Assembly: GCA_902826115.1 (NCBI GenBank)
Contig: CADEDO010000016.1
Location: forward strand, 1-50,598
Direction of reading: 5' to 3'
Length of the DNA: 50,598 bases
DNA from: an uncultured Nitrosomonas sp.
GTDB taxonomy: Bacteria; Pseudomonadota; Gammaproteobacteria; Burkholderiales; Nitrosomonadaceae
Position numbers and translations under genes: made by a program. Shown in pieces: positions 9,615 through 18,482 of this stretch; the stretch's first letter is position 1, and each line of letters begins with the position of its first letter. The notes beneath the pieces are model-generated. The model saw nothing but the letters and a program-made list of their open reading frames with translations, was not told the origin of the DNA and did not search any database.

Positions 9615-10425
9615 TACCCTCGACATTCTTAACGCCAGCATCCTTATTGTTGATGATCAAGAACCCAATGTCAGTATGCTTGAGCAGTTACTGAGCGAAG
9701 CCGGTTATACGCAAGTGGAATCAACCATGAATCCGCAGGAGGTTTGCGCACGTCATCGTAGGACCGGTTATGACCTCATTCTACTCGACTTACAAATGCC
9801 CAATATGGATGGATTTCAGGTGATGGAAGGTTTAAAGACCAACAAGTCGGATGACTATTTGCCAGTGATCGTACTTACGGCTCAGCCTGGCCACAAGCTG
9901 CGTGCGTTGCAAGCTGGCGCAAAGGATTTTATCAGTAAACCGTTTGACCTAGTAGAAGTAAAGACGCGCATCCATAACATACTCGAAGTACGATTGCTCT
10001 ATAAGTTACTTCATCAACACAATCAATTACTGGAACAGACTGTGCAGGAACGTACGGCCGAACTACGCGAAAGCGAAGCACGCTATCGCAGCCTTACCGA
10101 ATTAGCTTCCGATTGGTACTGGGAGCAAGACGAGAGCGGTAAATTTACCAAAGTCTCCGGCCCGGTTCTGGAAATGCTCGGCATTCAAGTCGACTCTTTG
10201 GCGGGTGAATCAAGTAACGATAAGCTATCCGGATGGAATGCAGAGGAGCATGCAGAATTACAGGCAAAGATTGCTGCACGGCAACCCTTTCTGGATTTCG
10301 AATTTAGCCGTATTAATGACGATGGCTCGCACCAAAAGTTTCGCGTTAGCGGGGAACCCATGTTCAACCGTTTTTGTGGCTATATCGGTTACCGCGGTAT
10401 CGGATTAGAGATCACATCCAAGTAA
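9604..10425 (+). CDS. Response regulator with REC and PAS domains, no output domain
   Basis: The 273-aa protein starts with a receiver domain (VDDQEP; phospho-acceptor Asp62 in LLDLQMPNMDG; Lys in ISKPFD), then a coiled-coil linker (about 130-155, QERTAELRESEARYRSL), and ends with one PAS domain (about 155-270, DWYWEQDESGKF to YRGIGLEITSK). There is no kinase, GGDEF or DNA-binding domain after the PAS, so it may act as a signalling adaptor for the overlapping hybrid kinase or for the Crp-like regulator 20 bases downstream. In many relatives such REC-PAS units are followed by a GGDEF or kinase domain. Here the stop codon is clean, so I see no evidence of truncation by frameshift. Confidence 0.82.
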   Translation: MIVSTLDILNASILIVDDQEPNVSMLEQLLSEAGYTQVESTMNPQEVCARHRRTGYDLILLDLQMPNMDGFQVMEGLKTNKSDDYLPVIVLTAQPGHKLRALQAGAKDFISKPFDLVEVKTRIHNILEVRLLYKLLHQHNQLLEQTVQERTAELRESEARYRSLTELASDWYWEQDESGKFTKVSGPVLEMLGIQVDSLAGESSNDKLSGWNAEEHAELQAKIAARQPFLDFEFSRINDDGSHQKFRVSGEPMFNRFCGYIGYRGIGLEITSK

Positions 10426-10444
10426 TTATTTCCAATACTTTGCC

Positions 10445-11149
10445 ATGCTCTTACCCCATAGTCCCAATCAGAATCACCTCCTAGCTGCGCTTCCCACAGC
10501 CGACTTCGAACGCGTTGCGGCGCACTTGGAATTGATTGCAATGCCGCTCGGCAAATACCTTTATGAACCTAACGAACAATTACGGCACGCCTATTTCCCC
10601 ACCACCGCCATCGTTTCGTTGCACTATGTAACGGAGTCTGGCGCGTCCGCCGAAACCGCAGGGGTCGGCAATGAAGGCGTCGTCGGAATAGCGCTCTTCA
10701 TGGGTGGAGATACCACACCCATTTCAGCCATGGTGCAAACTGCCGGTCACGCTTACCGCCTCGAAAGCCGCTTGTTCAAGCAGGAATTCAACCGCGCCGA
10801 ATTGATGCAAAGCTTGTTATTGCGCTACACCCAAGCACTCATGACACAGATGAGCCTGACAGCGGCCTGTAATCGGCACCATTCGATAGAACAACGGTTG
10901 TGCCGCTGGTTATTGTTGACACTTGATCGCGCACCTACTCAAGATCTCGTCATCACGCAGGAGCAAATCGCCATTATGCTTGGCGTACGCCGCGAAGGCA
11001 TTACCGAGGCAGCCGGAAATTTGCAGCGCGCAGGCAATATTCACTATCGCCGCGGTCACATTACAGTACTCGATCGTCATGGATTAGAGGCCTTTGCTTG
11101 CGAGTGCTACGGTGTAGTCAAGAAAGAATTTGATCGTCTACTATCATGA
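10445..11149 (+). CDS. Crp/Fnr-family transcriptional regulator
   Basis: The 234-aa protein has an N-terminal cyclic-nucleotide-binding-like beta-roll (about residues 15-130; PLGKYLYEPNEQ, FPTTAIVSL, GNEGVVG) and a C-terminal winged helix (about 150-225; TQEQIAIMLGVRREGITEAAG, the recognition helix). It lacks the N-terminal cysteine cluster of Fnr, and the cAMP-binding Arg/Ser pair of Crp is not evident, so the ligand is unknown. This subtype is often located next to PAS kinases. It sits 20 bases after the REC-PAS gene and probably belongs to the same operon, giving a kinase, adaptor and regulator set. Confidence 0.85.
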   Translation: MLLPHSPNQNHLLAALPTADFERVAAHLELIAMPLGKYLYEPNEQLRHAYFPTTAIVSLHYVTESGASAETAGVGNEGVVGIALFMGGDTTPISAMVQTAGHAYRLESRLFKQEFNRAELMQSLLLRYTQALMTQMSLTAACNRHHSIEQRLCRWLLLTLDRAPTQDLVITQEQIAIMLGVRREGITEAAGNLQRAGNIHYRRGHITVLDRHGLEAFACECYGVVKKEFDRLLS

Positions 11150-11433
11150 CTGTGATGAATCAGTCCTAAGGTTGATATGAACTGAGACCTTTGCGCAGTC
11201 GAGAATCAAGTTGATAGGGTGTTGATATAATTACTTTTTAAATCAATGTTATTGATGAGTTGGATATGAATTTATCAGATTATGATGTAACCCGACACAC
11301 CCGGAAAGGGAGCTTCTTAAACCACGTCACAGTGTTTCCTTAGCAGATTCTCATTATTCCTGGATCAAGTTACAGGGGGCAGGTCAGCTTCATTTAAACT
11401 ATCATGCAGTAATATTTTGTCCACGCTATTTCA

Positions 11434-12102
11434 ATGAAAAATTACTTTTCCCCCGGCCATCTGATCGTTTTCGTTTTTCTACTTGGGTTCATGATGTTGC
11501 TGGTCCAGGTGGAATTACTGTCTTTCGCCTTTGCCAAGCTGGGCTTATCGCCAACGCTAGGTATGTCAGTACTAATGCTTTCCTTGGTTGGCAGCATCAT
11601 TAATTTACCGGTAACACGACTCAAAAGTAATATTCCCATCCCGGAAAACATGCGTTCGAATCATTGGGGCTTGCTCAAAATACCGCTGTCGTCATTTCGC
11701 AATGAAACCCAGGTTTCGATCAATCTCGGCGGGTGCCTGATTCCAGCCGCACTATCCATGTATTTATTTGCCAACAGCACGCTCACATTAATACCTACCC
11801 TGCTGGGAATTTCCATTATCAGTCTCATCAGTTATCTATTCAGCCGTCCGGTCCAGGGCATTGGCATCGGCATGCCGATTTTGATCGCGCCGATCAGTGC
11901 CGCATTTGTCAGCCTGTTAATCAGTCCGGAGCAAAGTGCTCCGCTCGCTTATATCAGCGGAACAATGGGTGTACTCATTGGTGCCGACTTGCTTCATCTG
12001 AAGGACATACCCAAACTGGGAGCACCCCACGCCTCCATTGGCGGTGCCGGTACTTTTGATGGCATTTTCATTACCGGAATTGTTGCCGCATTATTAGTCT
12101 AA
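11434..12102 (+). CDS. DUF1614 family membrane protein
   Basis: The 222-aa product is a polytopic membrane protein with about six to seven hydrophobic segments. Its ending (GADLLHLKDIPKLGAPHASIGGAGTFDGIF) is typical of the DUF1614 family, whose function is unknown. It starts 28 bases before the longest possible hoxF frame (86 before the preferred start) and could be the first gene of the hydrogenase transcript. No signal peptide is separate from the first segment. The 284-base gap upstream contains a short string resembling an IS5-type end (GAGACCTTTGCG) but no transposase. Confidence 0.8.
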   Translation: MKNYFSPGHLIVFVFLLGFMMLLVQVELLSFAFAKLGLSPTLGMSVLMLSLVGSIINLPVTRLKSNIPIPENMRSNHWGLLKIPLSSFRNETQVSINLGGCLIPAALSMYLFANSTLTLIPTLLGISIISLISYLFSRPVQGIGIGMPILIAPISAAFVSLLISPEQSAPLAYISGTMGVLIGADLLHLKDIPKLGAPHASIGGAGTFDGIFITGIVAALLV

Positions 12103-12187
12103 CAATCAGCCATTGATTGCTGATTGAACCATGAGTTTTGTTGACAGTATCTGTCACTTTAATTTCAATCCCGCTATACTCATCAGC

Positions 12188-13951
12188 ATGATGAATCAGC
12201 GCCCACTCCATCATTCCGATTCACCACGCGAGCATTTACTGCATCGGCTGTACACCTTGCAACAAGAGTTTCTACACATTTCACCGCAAGCCATGCAGCA
12301 AGTCGCCGCCGAATACCAGCTGTCACTCGGCCAGGTGGTGTCAGTCGTTGAATTTTATTCGTTTTTTTACACGCAACCCTGTGGCCGCTTTCATATTTTA
12401 TTCAGTAATTGCACCAGTTGCGGTTACTTATCCGATGAGCAAGATTTGTTGCACTTGCTTTGTCAGCTTTTGCAGGTCACTTCAGGCAAAACACGCCATG
12501 ATGGCTGTGTCAGCGTGCATGAAACCTCCTGCATCGGCCTATGTGATCACGGTGCTTCCCTGCTCGTCAATGGCTTGCCGATCACACGATTGACTGAGGA
12601 AAAGATCACGCAGATTGCGCAACTGGTTGCATCCGAGACACCGCTACTACAGTGGCCCGCGGAGTGGTTTGAAGTCCACAACACGGCACATCAGCGCAGT
12701 TTATTGCTGACAGAGTATTTCCTTCCCGGTAGTGCGATGCAAAAAGCGTTGATCCACGGCAAGGATGAAACGCTGGCGGAAATTCTACGCTCTGATTTGC
12801 GCGGTCGTGGTGGCGCCGGATTTGGCACTGGCAAGAAATGGCAACTCTGCCAACAAGCGCCAGGTCATGCGCATTATGTGGTATGCAACGCCGATGAAGG
12901 CGAGCCCGGTACATTCAAGGATCGCATGCTACTTTGCGACCATGCGGATGCGTTATTTGAAGGCATGACCTTGTGCGCTTTTATCATCGGCGCAGAACAG
13001 GGTTTTGTTTACCTGCGCGGTGAATACCGCTATTTACTGACCCATTTACATACGGTGCTCAACCGGCGCCGCCAGCAACGACTACTAGGCCAACATATTC
13101 TGGGTCAACCAGCTTTCCATTTTGACATCGAAATTGTCATTGGCGCAGGTGCGTATATCTGCGGAGAAGAATCCGCTTTGGTTGAATCGCTGGAGGGTAA
13201 ACCGGGAATTCCTCGCATCCGCCCCCCTTTTCCGGTCACGCACGGCTACCAGAATCAGCCTACGGTGGTTAATAATGTTGAAACCTTGATCGCTGCGGCG
13301 CACATCATCGTGCAGGGCAGCGCCTGGTTTAAAGCTGTCGGCACCGAAGAATCAAGCGGCACAAAGATTCTCAGTGTCAGCGGCGATTGCCAACTTCCCG
13401 GCATCTATGAGTACCCTTTCGGGGTCCGTGTCCAGCAAGTGTTGGATGATTGCCATGCACACAACGTACAGGCCGTACAAATTGGCGGTCCAGCCGGGAA
13501 AATGATCGGAGCGGCAGATTTTAATCGCGCCATTGGATTCGAAGATCTATCCACCGGCGGCTCTTTTTTGATATATGGTCAACACCGTGATCTACTGGCA
13601 GTGCATCGCAATTTTGCACACTTTTTTGCGCATGAAAGTTGCGGTTTCTGCACACCTTGCCGCGTAGGCACACAATTGCTCAAAAACAATCTGGATAAAA
13701 TCGCTCAGGGTCGGGGTACTGCACAGGATATCACTGAAATCAAACAACTCAGCCATCTGATTCGACATCACTCACATTGTGGTTTGGGGTATACCGCAGC
13801 CAATCATGTGTTGGATGGTTTGCAAACCTTCCCGCAAGCATTGGAAGCCCCTCTGCAGCAACACTTCAGCGCACAATTCGACCTGGACCAATCGCTGGAG
13901 AGTGCGCGGCAGATAACGCATCGCGACGACGCCTCGGCACATCTGGACTAA
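12188..13951 (+). CDS. hoxF: NAD-reducing NiFe hydrogenase, diaphorase large subunit HoxF
   Basis: HoxF carries FMN and the NAD site and passes electrons from the hydrogenase module to NAD+. The N-terminal ~160 residues are a NuoE-like thioredoxin-fold domain. Cysteines in SNCTSCG and in TSCIGLCD suggest that it may retain a [2Fe-2S] cluster. The NuoF-like part follows: FMN motif GRGGAGFGTGKKW, NADEGEPGTFKDR, NAD motif GAGAYICGEESALVES, VVNNVETL, and the [4Fe-4S] ligands SCGFCTPCRVGT plus a distal Cys in HSHCGLG. I chose ATG 12188 (587 aa) because it aligns best with the N-terminus I recall for the Ralstonia protein (about 600 aa); an in-frame ATG at 12131 gives 606 aa. Neither has a clear ribosome site. 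The stop overlaps the hoxU start (TAATG). Confidence 0.93.
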   Translation: MMNQRPLHHSDSPREHLLHRLYTLQQEFLHISPQAMQQVAAEYQLSLGQVVSVVEFYSFFYTQPCGRFHILFSNCTSCGYLSDEQDLLHLLCQLLQVTSGKTRHDGCVSVHETSCIGLCDHGASLLVNGLPITRLTEEKITQIAQLVASETPLLQWPAEWFEVHNTAHQRSLLLTEYFLPGSAMQKALIHGKDETLAEILRSDLRGRGGAGFGTGKKWQLCQQAPGHAHYVVCNADEGEPGTFKDRMLLCDHADALFEGMTLCAFIIGAEQGFVYLRGEYRYLLTHLHTVLNRRRQQRLLGQHILGQPAFHFDIEIVIGAGAYICGEESALVESLEGKPGIPRIRPPFPVTHGYQNQPTVVNNVETLIAAAHIIVQGSAWFKAVGTEESSGTKILSVSGDCQLPGIYEYPFGVRVQQVLDDCHAHNVQAVQIGGPAGKMIGAADFNRAIGFEDLSTGGSFLIYGQHRDLLAVHRNFAHFFAHESCGFCTPCRVGTQLLKNNLDKIAQGRGTAQDITEIKQLSHLIRHHSHCGLGYTAANHVLDGLQTFPQALEAPLQQHFSAQFDLDQSLESARQITHRDDASAHLD

Positions 13952-14691
13952 TGGCAATGCAAGCAAAGCCAAACACAATCAGCATCGACGGACAGGAAAT
14001 CGCCTTCACGGCGGGACAAACCATTATGGATGCTGCTTTGGCTGCAAAAATCTATATTCCACACTTATGCCACTATCCGGGGCTTCGACCGAGCGGCAAT
14101 TGCCGATTGTGTGTGGTGGAAATCAGCAACCGCAGTACTGCTGCATGCATCACACCGGCTGTAACCGGCCAGGAAATCCGCAATAACACGCCGGAATTAA
14201 ACGCAATACGGAAAACGATCACGCAAATGCTATTTGTCGAAGGTAATCATATTTGTCCGTCATGTGAAAAAACCGGTAATTGCAAACTGCAGGCGATGGG
14301 TTACTATCTGGGCATGCTGGATGATCATTTTCCGCAATTTTATCAACGGCGTGAGATGGATGCTTCGCATGCCGGCATTCTGCTGGACCGGAGTCGCTGC
14401 ATACTGTGTGATTTATGTGTGCGCGCCAGCCGCGAAGTGGATGAAAAAAACGTGTTTGCCATTGCCGGACGCGGCACGGATGCCCACTTGATAGTTAATT
14501 CATCGACGGGAAAATTGGGCGATAGCACGATTGCAGTAACCGATCTGGCAGCCAACATTTGTCCGGTGGGTGCTATTTTGATTAAAGAACAAGGTTATCA
14601 AGTACCCATCGGACAACGCATTTACGATCTACACACTATTCGTGAAACAGCTTTGCAGGAAAACGTCACCAAGGAACATCACGAGAAATGA
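13951..14691 (+). CDS. hoxU: NAD-reducing hydrogenase, diaphorase small subunit HoxU
   Basis: HoxU is the NuoG-like electron-transfer subunit that links HoxF to the HoxYH module. The 246-aa product begins at the ATG that overlaps the hoxF stop by one base (MAMQAKPN), which implies translational coupling. It has a [2Fe-2S] ferredoxin domain (cysteines in HLCHYPGLRPSGNCRLCVVE), a second Cys-rich motif (ICPSCEKTGNCKLQ, the NuoG-type His/Cys cluster) and a 4Fe-4S domain (CILCDLCVRASREV and ANICPVGA). The length matches known HoxU proteins (about 235-245 aa). A longer in-frame reading upstream from 13777 lies wholly inside hoxF and is not supported. Confidence 0.93.
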   Translation: MAMQAKPNTISIDGQEIAFTAGQTIMDAALAAKIYIPHLCHYPGLRPSGNCRLCVVEISNRSTAACITPAVTGQEIRNNTPELNAIRKTITQMLFVEGNHICPSCEKTGNCKLQAMGYYLGMLDDHFPQFYQRREMDASHAGILLDRSRCILCDLCVRASREVDEKNVFAIAGRGTDAHLIVNSSTGKLGDSTIAVTDLAANICPVGAILIKEQGYQVPIGQRIYDLHTIRETALQENVTKEHHEK

Positions 14692-14697
14692 TGAAAA

Positions 14698-15243
14698 ATG
14701 ACCGCTAAATCTAAAATCAGAATTGCTACTACGTCATTAGCCGGCTGTTTTGGTTGTCATATGTCTTTTTTGGATATGGACGAACGACTCGTGGCCTTAC
14801 TTGAGCAAGTTGAGCTGAATCGCTCTCCGTTCACCGATATCAAGCAATGCGGACCCTGCGACATTGGCCTGATTGAAGGTGGCGTATGCAATGCGGAAAA
14901 TGTGCATGTATTACGCGATTTTCGTGCTCATTGCACCATTCTCATTGCCGTCGGCGCTTGCGCGATCAATGGTGGCGTGCCTGCCATGCGCAATTATTTC
15001 GACTTGCAGGATTGCTTACAGGAAGTGTATTTAAATGGAACTGGCGTCACCAATCCGCAAATCCCCAGCGACATTGAATTGCCGCTATTGCTGGATAAAG
15101 TTTATCCGGTCAGTGAGGTGGTGCCCATTGATTATTTTCTACCGGGTTGTCCGCCTTCCGCCGATGAGTTCTTACAAATTCTGGAACCGCTATTGACCGG
15201 GCATAAGCCAGAATTGCCGAAATCTCATGTGCATTATGATTAA
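14698..15243 (+). CDS. hoxY: NiFe hydrogenase small subunit HoxY
   Basis: HoxY is the small subunit of the soluble NAD-linked hydrogenase and holds the single proximal [4Fe-4S] cluster next to the Ni-Fe site of HoxH. The 181-aa protein shows the cluster ligands in LAGCFGCHMS, VGACAINGG and PGCPPSADE. It lacks a Tat signal and the extra C-terminal clusters of membrane-bound uptake hydrogenases, which agrees with a cytoplasmic group 3 enzyme. It starts 6 bases after hoxU and ends 20 bases before hoxH. Confidence 0.93.
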   Translation: MTAKSKIRIATTSLAGCFGCHMSFLDMDERLVALLEQVELNRSPFTDIKQCGPCDIGLIEGGVCNAENVHVLRDFRAHCTILIAVGACAINGGVPAMRNYFDLQDCLQEVYLNGTGVTNPQIPSDIELPLLLDKVYPVSEVVPIDYFLPGCPPSADEFLQILEPLLTGHKPELPKSHVHYD

Positions 15244-15263
15244 CCTCAGTACTCCAGATCATC

Positions 15264-16739
15264 ATGGAATCGGATAATTCAGCTGTTCCCGCTACCCGGC
15301 GAATTGCCATCGACCCGGTTACGCGTGTCGAAGGACACGGTAAAATCACCTTGCTATTGGATGCCGATAACCACATTTGCGAAGCACGACTGCATATTGT
15401 CGAGTTCCGGGGTTTTGAGAAATTTATTCAAGGCCGACCCTACTGGGAAGTGCCTTTCTTTGTGCAACGCTTGTGCGGCATTTGTCCGGTCAGTCATCAA
15501 TTGGCAGCCGCCAAGGCGGTGGATCAACTCGCGGGAGTCCAGCAACTCACGCCGGCTGCCACCAAGTTACGCCGCTTGCTACATTTCGGCCAGATTCTGC
15601 AGTCTCACGCTTTGCATTTCTTCCATCTGTCTGCCCCGGATTTTTTATTCGGTTTTGGTAGCGATCCCGCTCAACGCAATATCGCCGGCCTTCTGGAGAA
15701 ATATCCAGAAATTGCAATGAAAGGTGTCAAACTGCGCAAATACGGACAGCAAATTATCCAGGCAATTACCGGCAAGCGTATCCATGGCACCGGTACCGTT
15801 CCAGGTGGCATGAATAAACCATTGACCATCGCTGAACGCGATGCTTTGTTGGTGGATATCGCTGATATTCTGCAATGGAGCCAGGACGCGGTAGCGTTGA
15901 ATGAACACATCCATACAGCACATCCGGAGCACTATGGTTTTGCCACACTAACCAGCAATTATCTAAGCATGACCGGAGCCAGTGGTGAACTCGAATTTTA
16001 TCATGGTGGATTGCGGGCCAGTTTTGCTGATGGCATGCCTATTTTTGATCAATTTGATTATTGCCAATATCAACAGATCTTGCGCGAAGAAGTCCGTTCC
16101 TGGAGCTATATGAAGTTCCCTTATCTCTCGGCGCTGGGAACTGAGCAAGGCTGGTATCGCGTCGGGCCTTTGGCGCGCATCAACAACTGCGACATGATAT
16201 CAACGCCTTTGGCAGAAGCGGCGCGCCAGCGTTTTAAAACGTTTGGTCAGGGTGAATTCGTGCATCATACCCTCGCCTATCACTGGACGCGCATGATTGA
16301 AATATTGCATTGCGCGGAATCCATTGATGAACTGTTGCACGATGCGGAAATTATCAGTACAGAATTGATGGTCGAAAAGGGCGAGCGCCAACCACAAGGC
16401 ATCGGCGTCATCGAAGCGCCGCGTGGCACGCTGTTCCATCATTATCAGGTGAATGAAGAAGGATTGGTCACACAAGCCAATTTGATCGTTTCCACCACCA
16501 GCAACAATCAGGCAATGAATGAATCCGTGCGCTCGGTGGCCAATCAATATCTGGATGGCCAGGAAATTACCGAAGCTTTATTGAATCATCTGGAAGTTGC
16601 CGTGCGTGCTTATGATCCCTGTCTTTCTTGCGCAACGCATGCGCTGGGCAAAATGCCTTTGCAAGTAACGCTGCAGGACATGAGCGGGAAAATCGTGGAT
16701 CAATTGACCAAGGGGATCACCGGAGAAATTCACCGATAA
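15264..16739 (+). CDS. hoxH: NiFe hydrogenase large subunit HoxH
   Basis: HoxH carries the Ni-Fe(CN)2CO active site where H2 is split or formed. The 491-aa product has both nickel-binding motifs: RLCGICPVSH (Cys71, Cys74) and DPCLSCATH (Cys453, Cys456). The sequence continues 32 residues past His459, so a C-terminal peptide must be removed by a dedicated endopeptidase, here most likely HoxW at 18017. Length and gene order (F-U-Y-H) match the Ralstonia-type soluble NAD-reducing hydrogenase. It is the last plus-strand gene before the opposite-strand insertion, and it converges on the DUF2905 gene with a 12-base gap. Confidence 0.94.
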   Translation: MESDNSAVPATRRIAIDPVTRVEGHGKITLLLDADNHICEARLHIVEFRGFEKFIQGRPYWEVPFFVQRLCGICPVSHQLAAAKAVDQLAGVQQLTPAATKLRRLLHFGQILQSHALHFFHLSAPDFLFGFGSDPAQRNIAGLLEKYPEIAMKGVKLRKYGQQIIQAITGKRIHGTGTVPGGMNKPLTIAERDALLVDIADILQWSQDAVALNEHIHTAHPEHYGFATLTSNYLSMTGASGELEFYHGGLRASFADGMPIFDQFDYCQYQQILREEVRSWSYMKFPYLSALGTEQGWYRVGPLARINNCDMISTPLAEAARQRFKTFGQGEFVHHTLAYHWTRMIEILHCAESIDELLHDAEIISTELMVEKGERQPQGIGVIEAPRGTLFHHYQVNEEGLVTQANLIVSTTSNNQAMNESVRSVANQYLDGQEITEALLNHLEVAVRAYDPCLSCATHALGKMPLQVTLQDMSGKIVDQLTKGITGEIHR

Positions 16740-16751
16740 CCGATGGTGATC

Positions 16752-16952
16752 TTATTTACGTGTCCACCAAAGGATTAGCGACAGCACGACGGAGATTAGT
16801 AATCCCGTCATTAGAGGAAAATGGAAACTGAAATTTTCACGTTCGATATGAATATCACCCGGCAAACGACCCAATGGCAATTGTGAAACCCAGGGCCAGG
16901 CTAAACCCAGCAATATTAATAGAACTCCGAACGTGATGAGTAATTGCTGCAT
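16752..16952 (-). CDS. DUF2905 family small membrane protein
   Basis: This 66-aa protein begins MQQLLITFG and has two membrane helices around a conserved loop (GRLPGDIHIERENFSFHFPL), the DUF2905 signature. Its function is unknown. The frame is open further upstream to 17015, but the conserved part begins at the Met at 16952, so I prefer that start. It is encoded opposite to the hox genes and separates hoxH from hoxW. Confidence 0.8.
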   Translation of the reverse strand: MQQLLITFGVLLILLGLAWPWVSQLPLGRLPGDIHIERENFSFHFPLMTGLLISVVLSLILWWTRK

Positions 16953-17052
16953 ACAGTTTCTCAGGCCAACAACATAAGTGATAAGAATTTTGCTAACACA
17001 TACTAGCAAAGACAACAGTTGTACTCAATCAAACTTGCAAGTTGAATATCAA

Positions 17053-17087
17053 ACAAAAAAACCACAGGGAATAAATTCCCCTGTGGT
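17053..17087 (-). terminator. Rho-independent terminator of the PEP-CTERM gene
   Basis: On the minus strand the arms GACCACAGGGGA and TCCCTGTGGT form a stem of about 10 bp around a short AT loop, followed by a run of T (complement of the A-run at 17055-17060). It lies 32 bases past the PEP-CTERM stop codon. Confidence 0.85.
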
Positions 17088-17118
17088 CAATATAATTAAA
17101 CTCAAATGCAACTTCAGA

Positions 17119-17646
17119 TTACACTGCTTTACGGCCACGCATTGAAAATCCAATCAAACCCAAACCAGCCAGTAACATTGCGTATGTTTCCGGTTCAGGT
17201 ACAGGACTTACATTAGAGAATAATTGATAACCACCACCGTAACCACCCGCTACAGTACCGGTAACCTGATAGTAATAATCACCAGCGTTCAAAGAACTAA
17301 ATGTTGCATTGCTTGCTGTGGAATCGAATGAAAATGAGCCTATTGACAAATCATTGGTAAAATCATTATCACCATTGCTCTTAAAGAGTTCTACTTTACC
17401 GTTATTGATATTAAAGATATTTGCCACATCATTAGAAACCGCCGTTGCTAATGCATTGGCACTGCTACCTAAATTAAACAAGTACTCATGTTCAAAAGTA
17501 TGGCCTACTGCACTATAGAAAGTTGCAAATTCAGCAGGATCATGACCAAACCAGTTAACCGGTGCTTGTGTCGGAGCCGCTTGCGAAGCGCCACTTGCCA
17601 TCAGTACGGCTGCTGCTAATAATTTCAGTTTAAAGCTATTTTTCAT
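17119..17646 (-). CDS. PEP-CTERM sorting-signal protein
   Basis: The 175-aa product has a Sec signal peptide (MKNSFKLKLLAAAVLMASG, likely cleaved after SQA) and a C-terminal PEP-CTERM signal: VPEPETYAMLLAGLG, a hydrophobic helix, then RGRKAV. Such proteins are processed by exosortase and sent to the cell surface or extracellular matrix in exopolysaccharide-making Gram-negatives. The middle part is rich in Asn, Ser and Gly and has no other domain I know. A ribosome site (GGAGATAC) precedes the ATG, and a strong terminator follows. It interrupts the hydrogenase cluster between hoxH and hoxW. No exosortase gene is in the window. Confidence 0.9.
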   Translation of the reverse strand: MKNSFKLKLLAAAVLMASGASQAAPTQAPVNWFGHDPAEFATFYSAVGHTFEHEYLFNLGSSANALATAVSNDVANIFNINNGKVELFKSNGDNDFTNDLSIGSFSFDSTASNATFSSLNAGDYYYQVTGTVAGGYGGGYQLFSNVSPVPEPETYAMLLAGLGLIGFSMRGRKAV

Positions 17647-18016
17647 TTCAGTATCTCCAATAGAATTTAACTACCAATTCACACAAAAAGACTCACCAAC
17701 TCAACTACTTAATTAATAATCTCAAATTATTGATGTGTGCATTGTAGATTTGTAATCTCATTGAATCTATAGGAAATCACTCCCTTTTTATTAGTACATG
17801 AGTGCGCCCGGTTATAGTACATATGTAGCATCCAACAATAAATATATTTTACAAATCAATATAATAGAGAAAAATACTCAGGGAATAAACAAATCAACAA
17901 TAAGTATTCAGACTGAGTACACAGAAAAAAAGCATGCTGATGACAAATATAGTTAAAATCAATGCTTAAACCATATCGTTCCCCCGTGTATAACACACTT
18001 AGGAATTACATTACTC
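17647..18016. other. Divergent intergenic region, PEP-CTERM gene / hoxW
   Basis: This AT-rich 370-base region must hold the promoters of both flanking genes. The octamer TAGTACAT occurs twice in direct orientation at 17792-17799 and 17815-17822, 23 bases apart, a spacing that could mark regulator half-sites. I find no convincing sigma-54 or sigma-70 box. Confidence 0.4.
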
Positions 18017-18475
18017 ATGCCTAATTTACTGTTATTTGGCTATGGAAATCCCGGCCGCGGCGATGACGCTTTAGGTCCTCGATTGATTGAGCGTGTGGAA
18101 TCGCTGGCACTAGCCCAAGTAACCTGTCTCGTTGATATGCAATTATTGATTGAGCATGCGACGGATTTGTCGGGATTTGACCAGATACTATTTGTTGACG
18201 CCGATATGTCATGCAATGAACCGTTCGAATTCTCACCGGTGGATGCAAAAAAAGATGAAAGCTATACCAGTCATGCAATAACACCTGCAACACTACTGTT
18301 TATTTATCAGCAGATTTATCAACGCCAAGCTCCCCCTGCTTTTTTGTTGCGCATCCGAGGTTATTATTTTGAATTGGGTGATCTATTAAGCCAGCAAGCT
18401 GATATAAACTTGGATGCAGCCGTCAGACATGTGCAACAATGGTATTTGCAACCCTTTAATCCCATGAGTCATTAA
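18017..18475 (+). CDS. hoxW: Hydrogenase maturation endopeptidase HoxW
   Basis: This 152-aa protein belongs to the HyaD/HybD/HoxW protease family that cuts the C-terminal peptide from the NiFe large subunit after nickel insertion. It has the N-terminal motif GYGNPGRGDDALGPRL with the first nickel-recognition acidic residue, the central acidic motif FVDADMS, and SHAITP, which corresponds to the conserved His region. Its expected substrate is HoxH, which carries a 32-residue extension. It starts the second half of the hydrogenase cluster, 7 bases before hypA. Confidence 0.88.
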   Translation: MPNLLLFGYGNPGRGDDALGPRLIERVESLALAQVTCLVDMQLLIEHATDLSGFDQILFVDADMSCNEPFEFSPVDAKKDESYTSHAITPATLLFIYQQIYQRQAPPAFLLRIRGYYFELGDLLSQQADINLDAAVRHVQQWYLQPFNPMSH

Positions 18476-18482
18476 ATACGTA

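Noticed and set aside
11188..11201. GAGACCTTTGCG-like string as an insertion sequence end
   Set aside because: Only one short end-like match with no inverted partner and no transposase nearby. It is too little to call.
12141..12180. TTGACA followed by TATACT just before hoxF
   Set aside because: Each hexamer is good, but the spacer is 28 bases, far from the 16-18 needed, and the -10 lies only 7 bases before the likely ATG.
13777..13950. Longer N-terminus for hoxU
   Set aside because: The extension lies wholly inside hoxF in another frame, does not resemble HoxU, and the ATG at 13951 overlaps the hoxF stop as expected for coupled genes.
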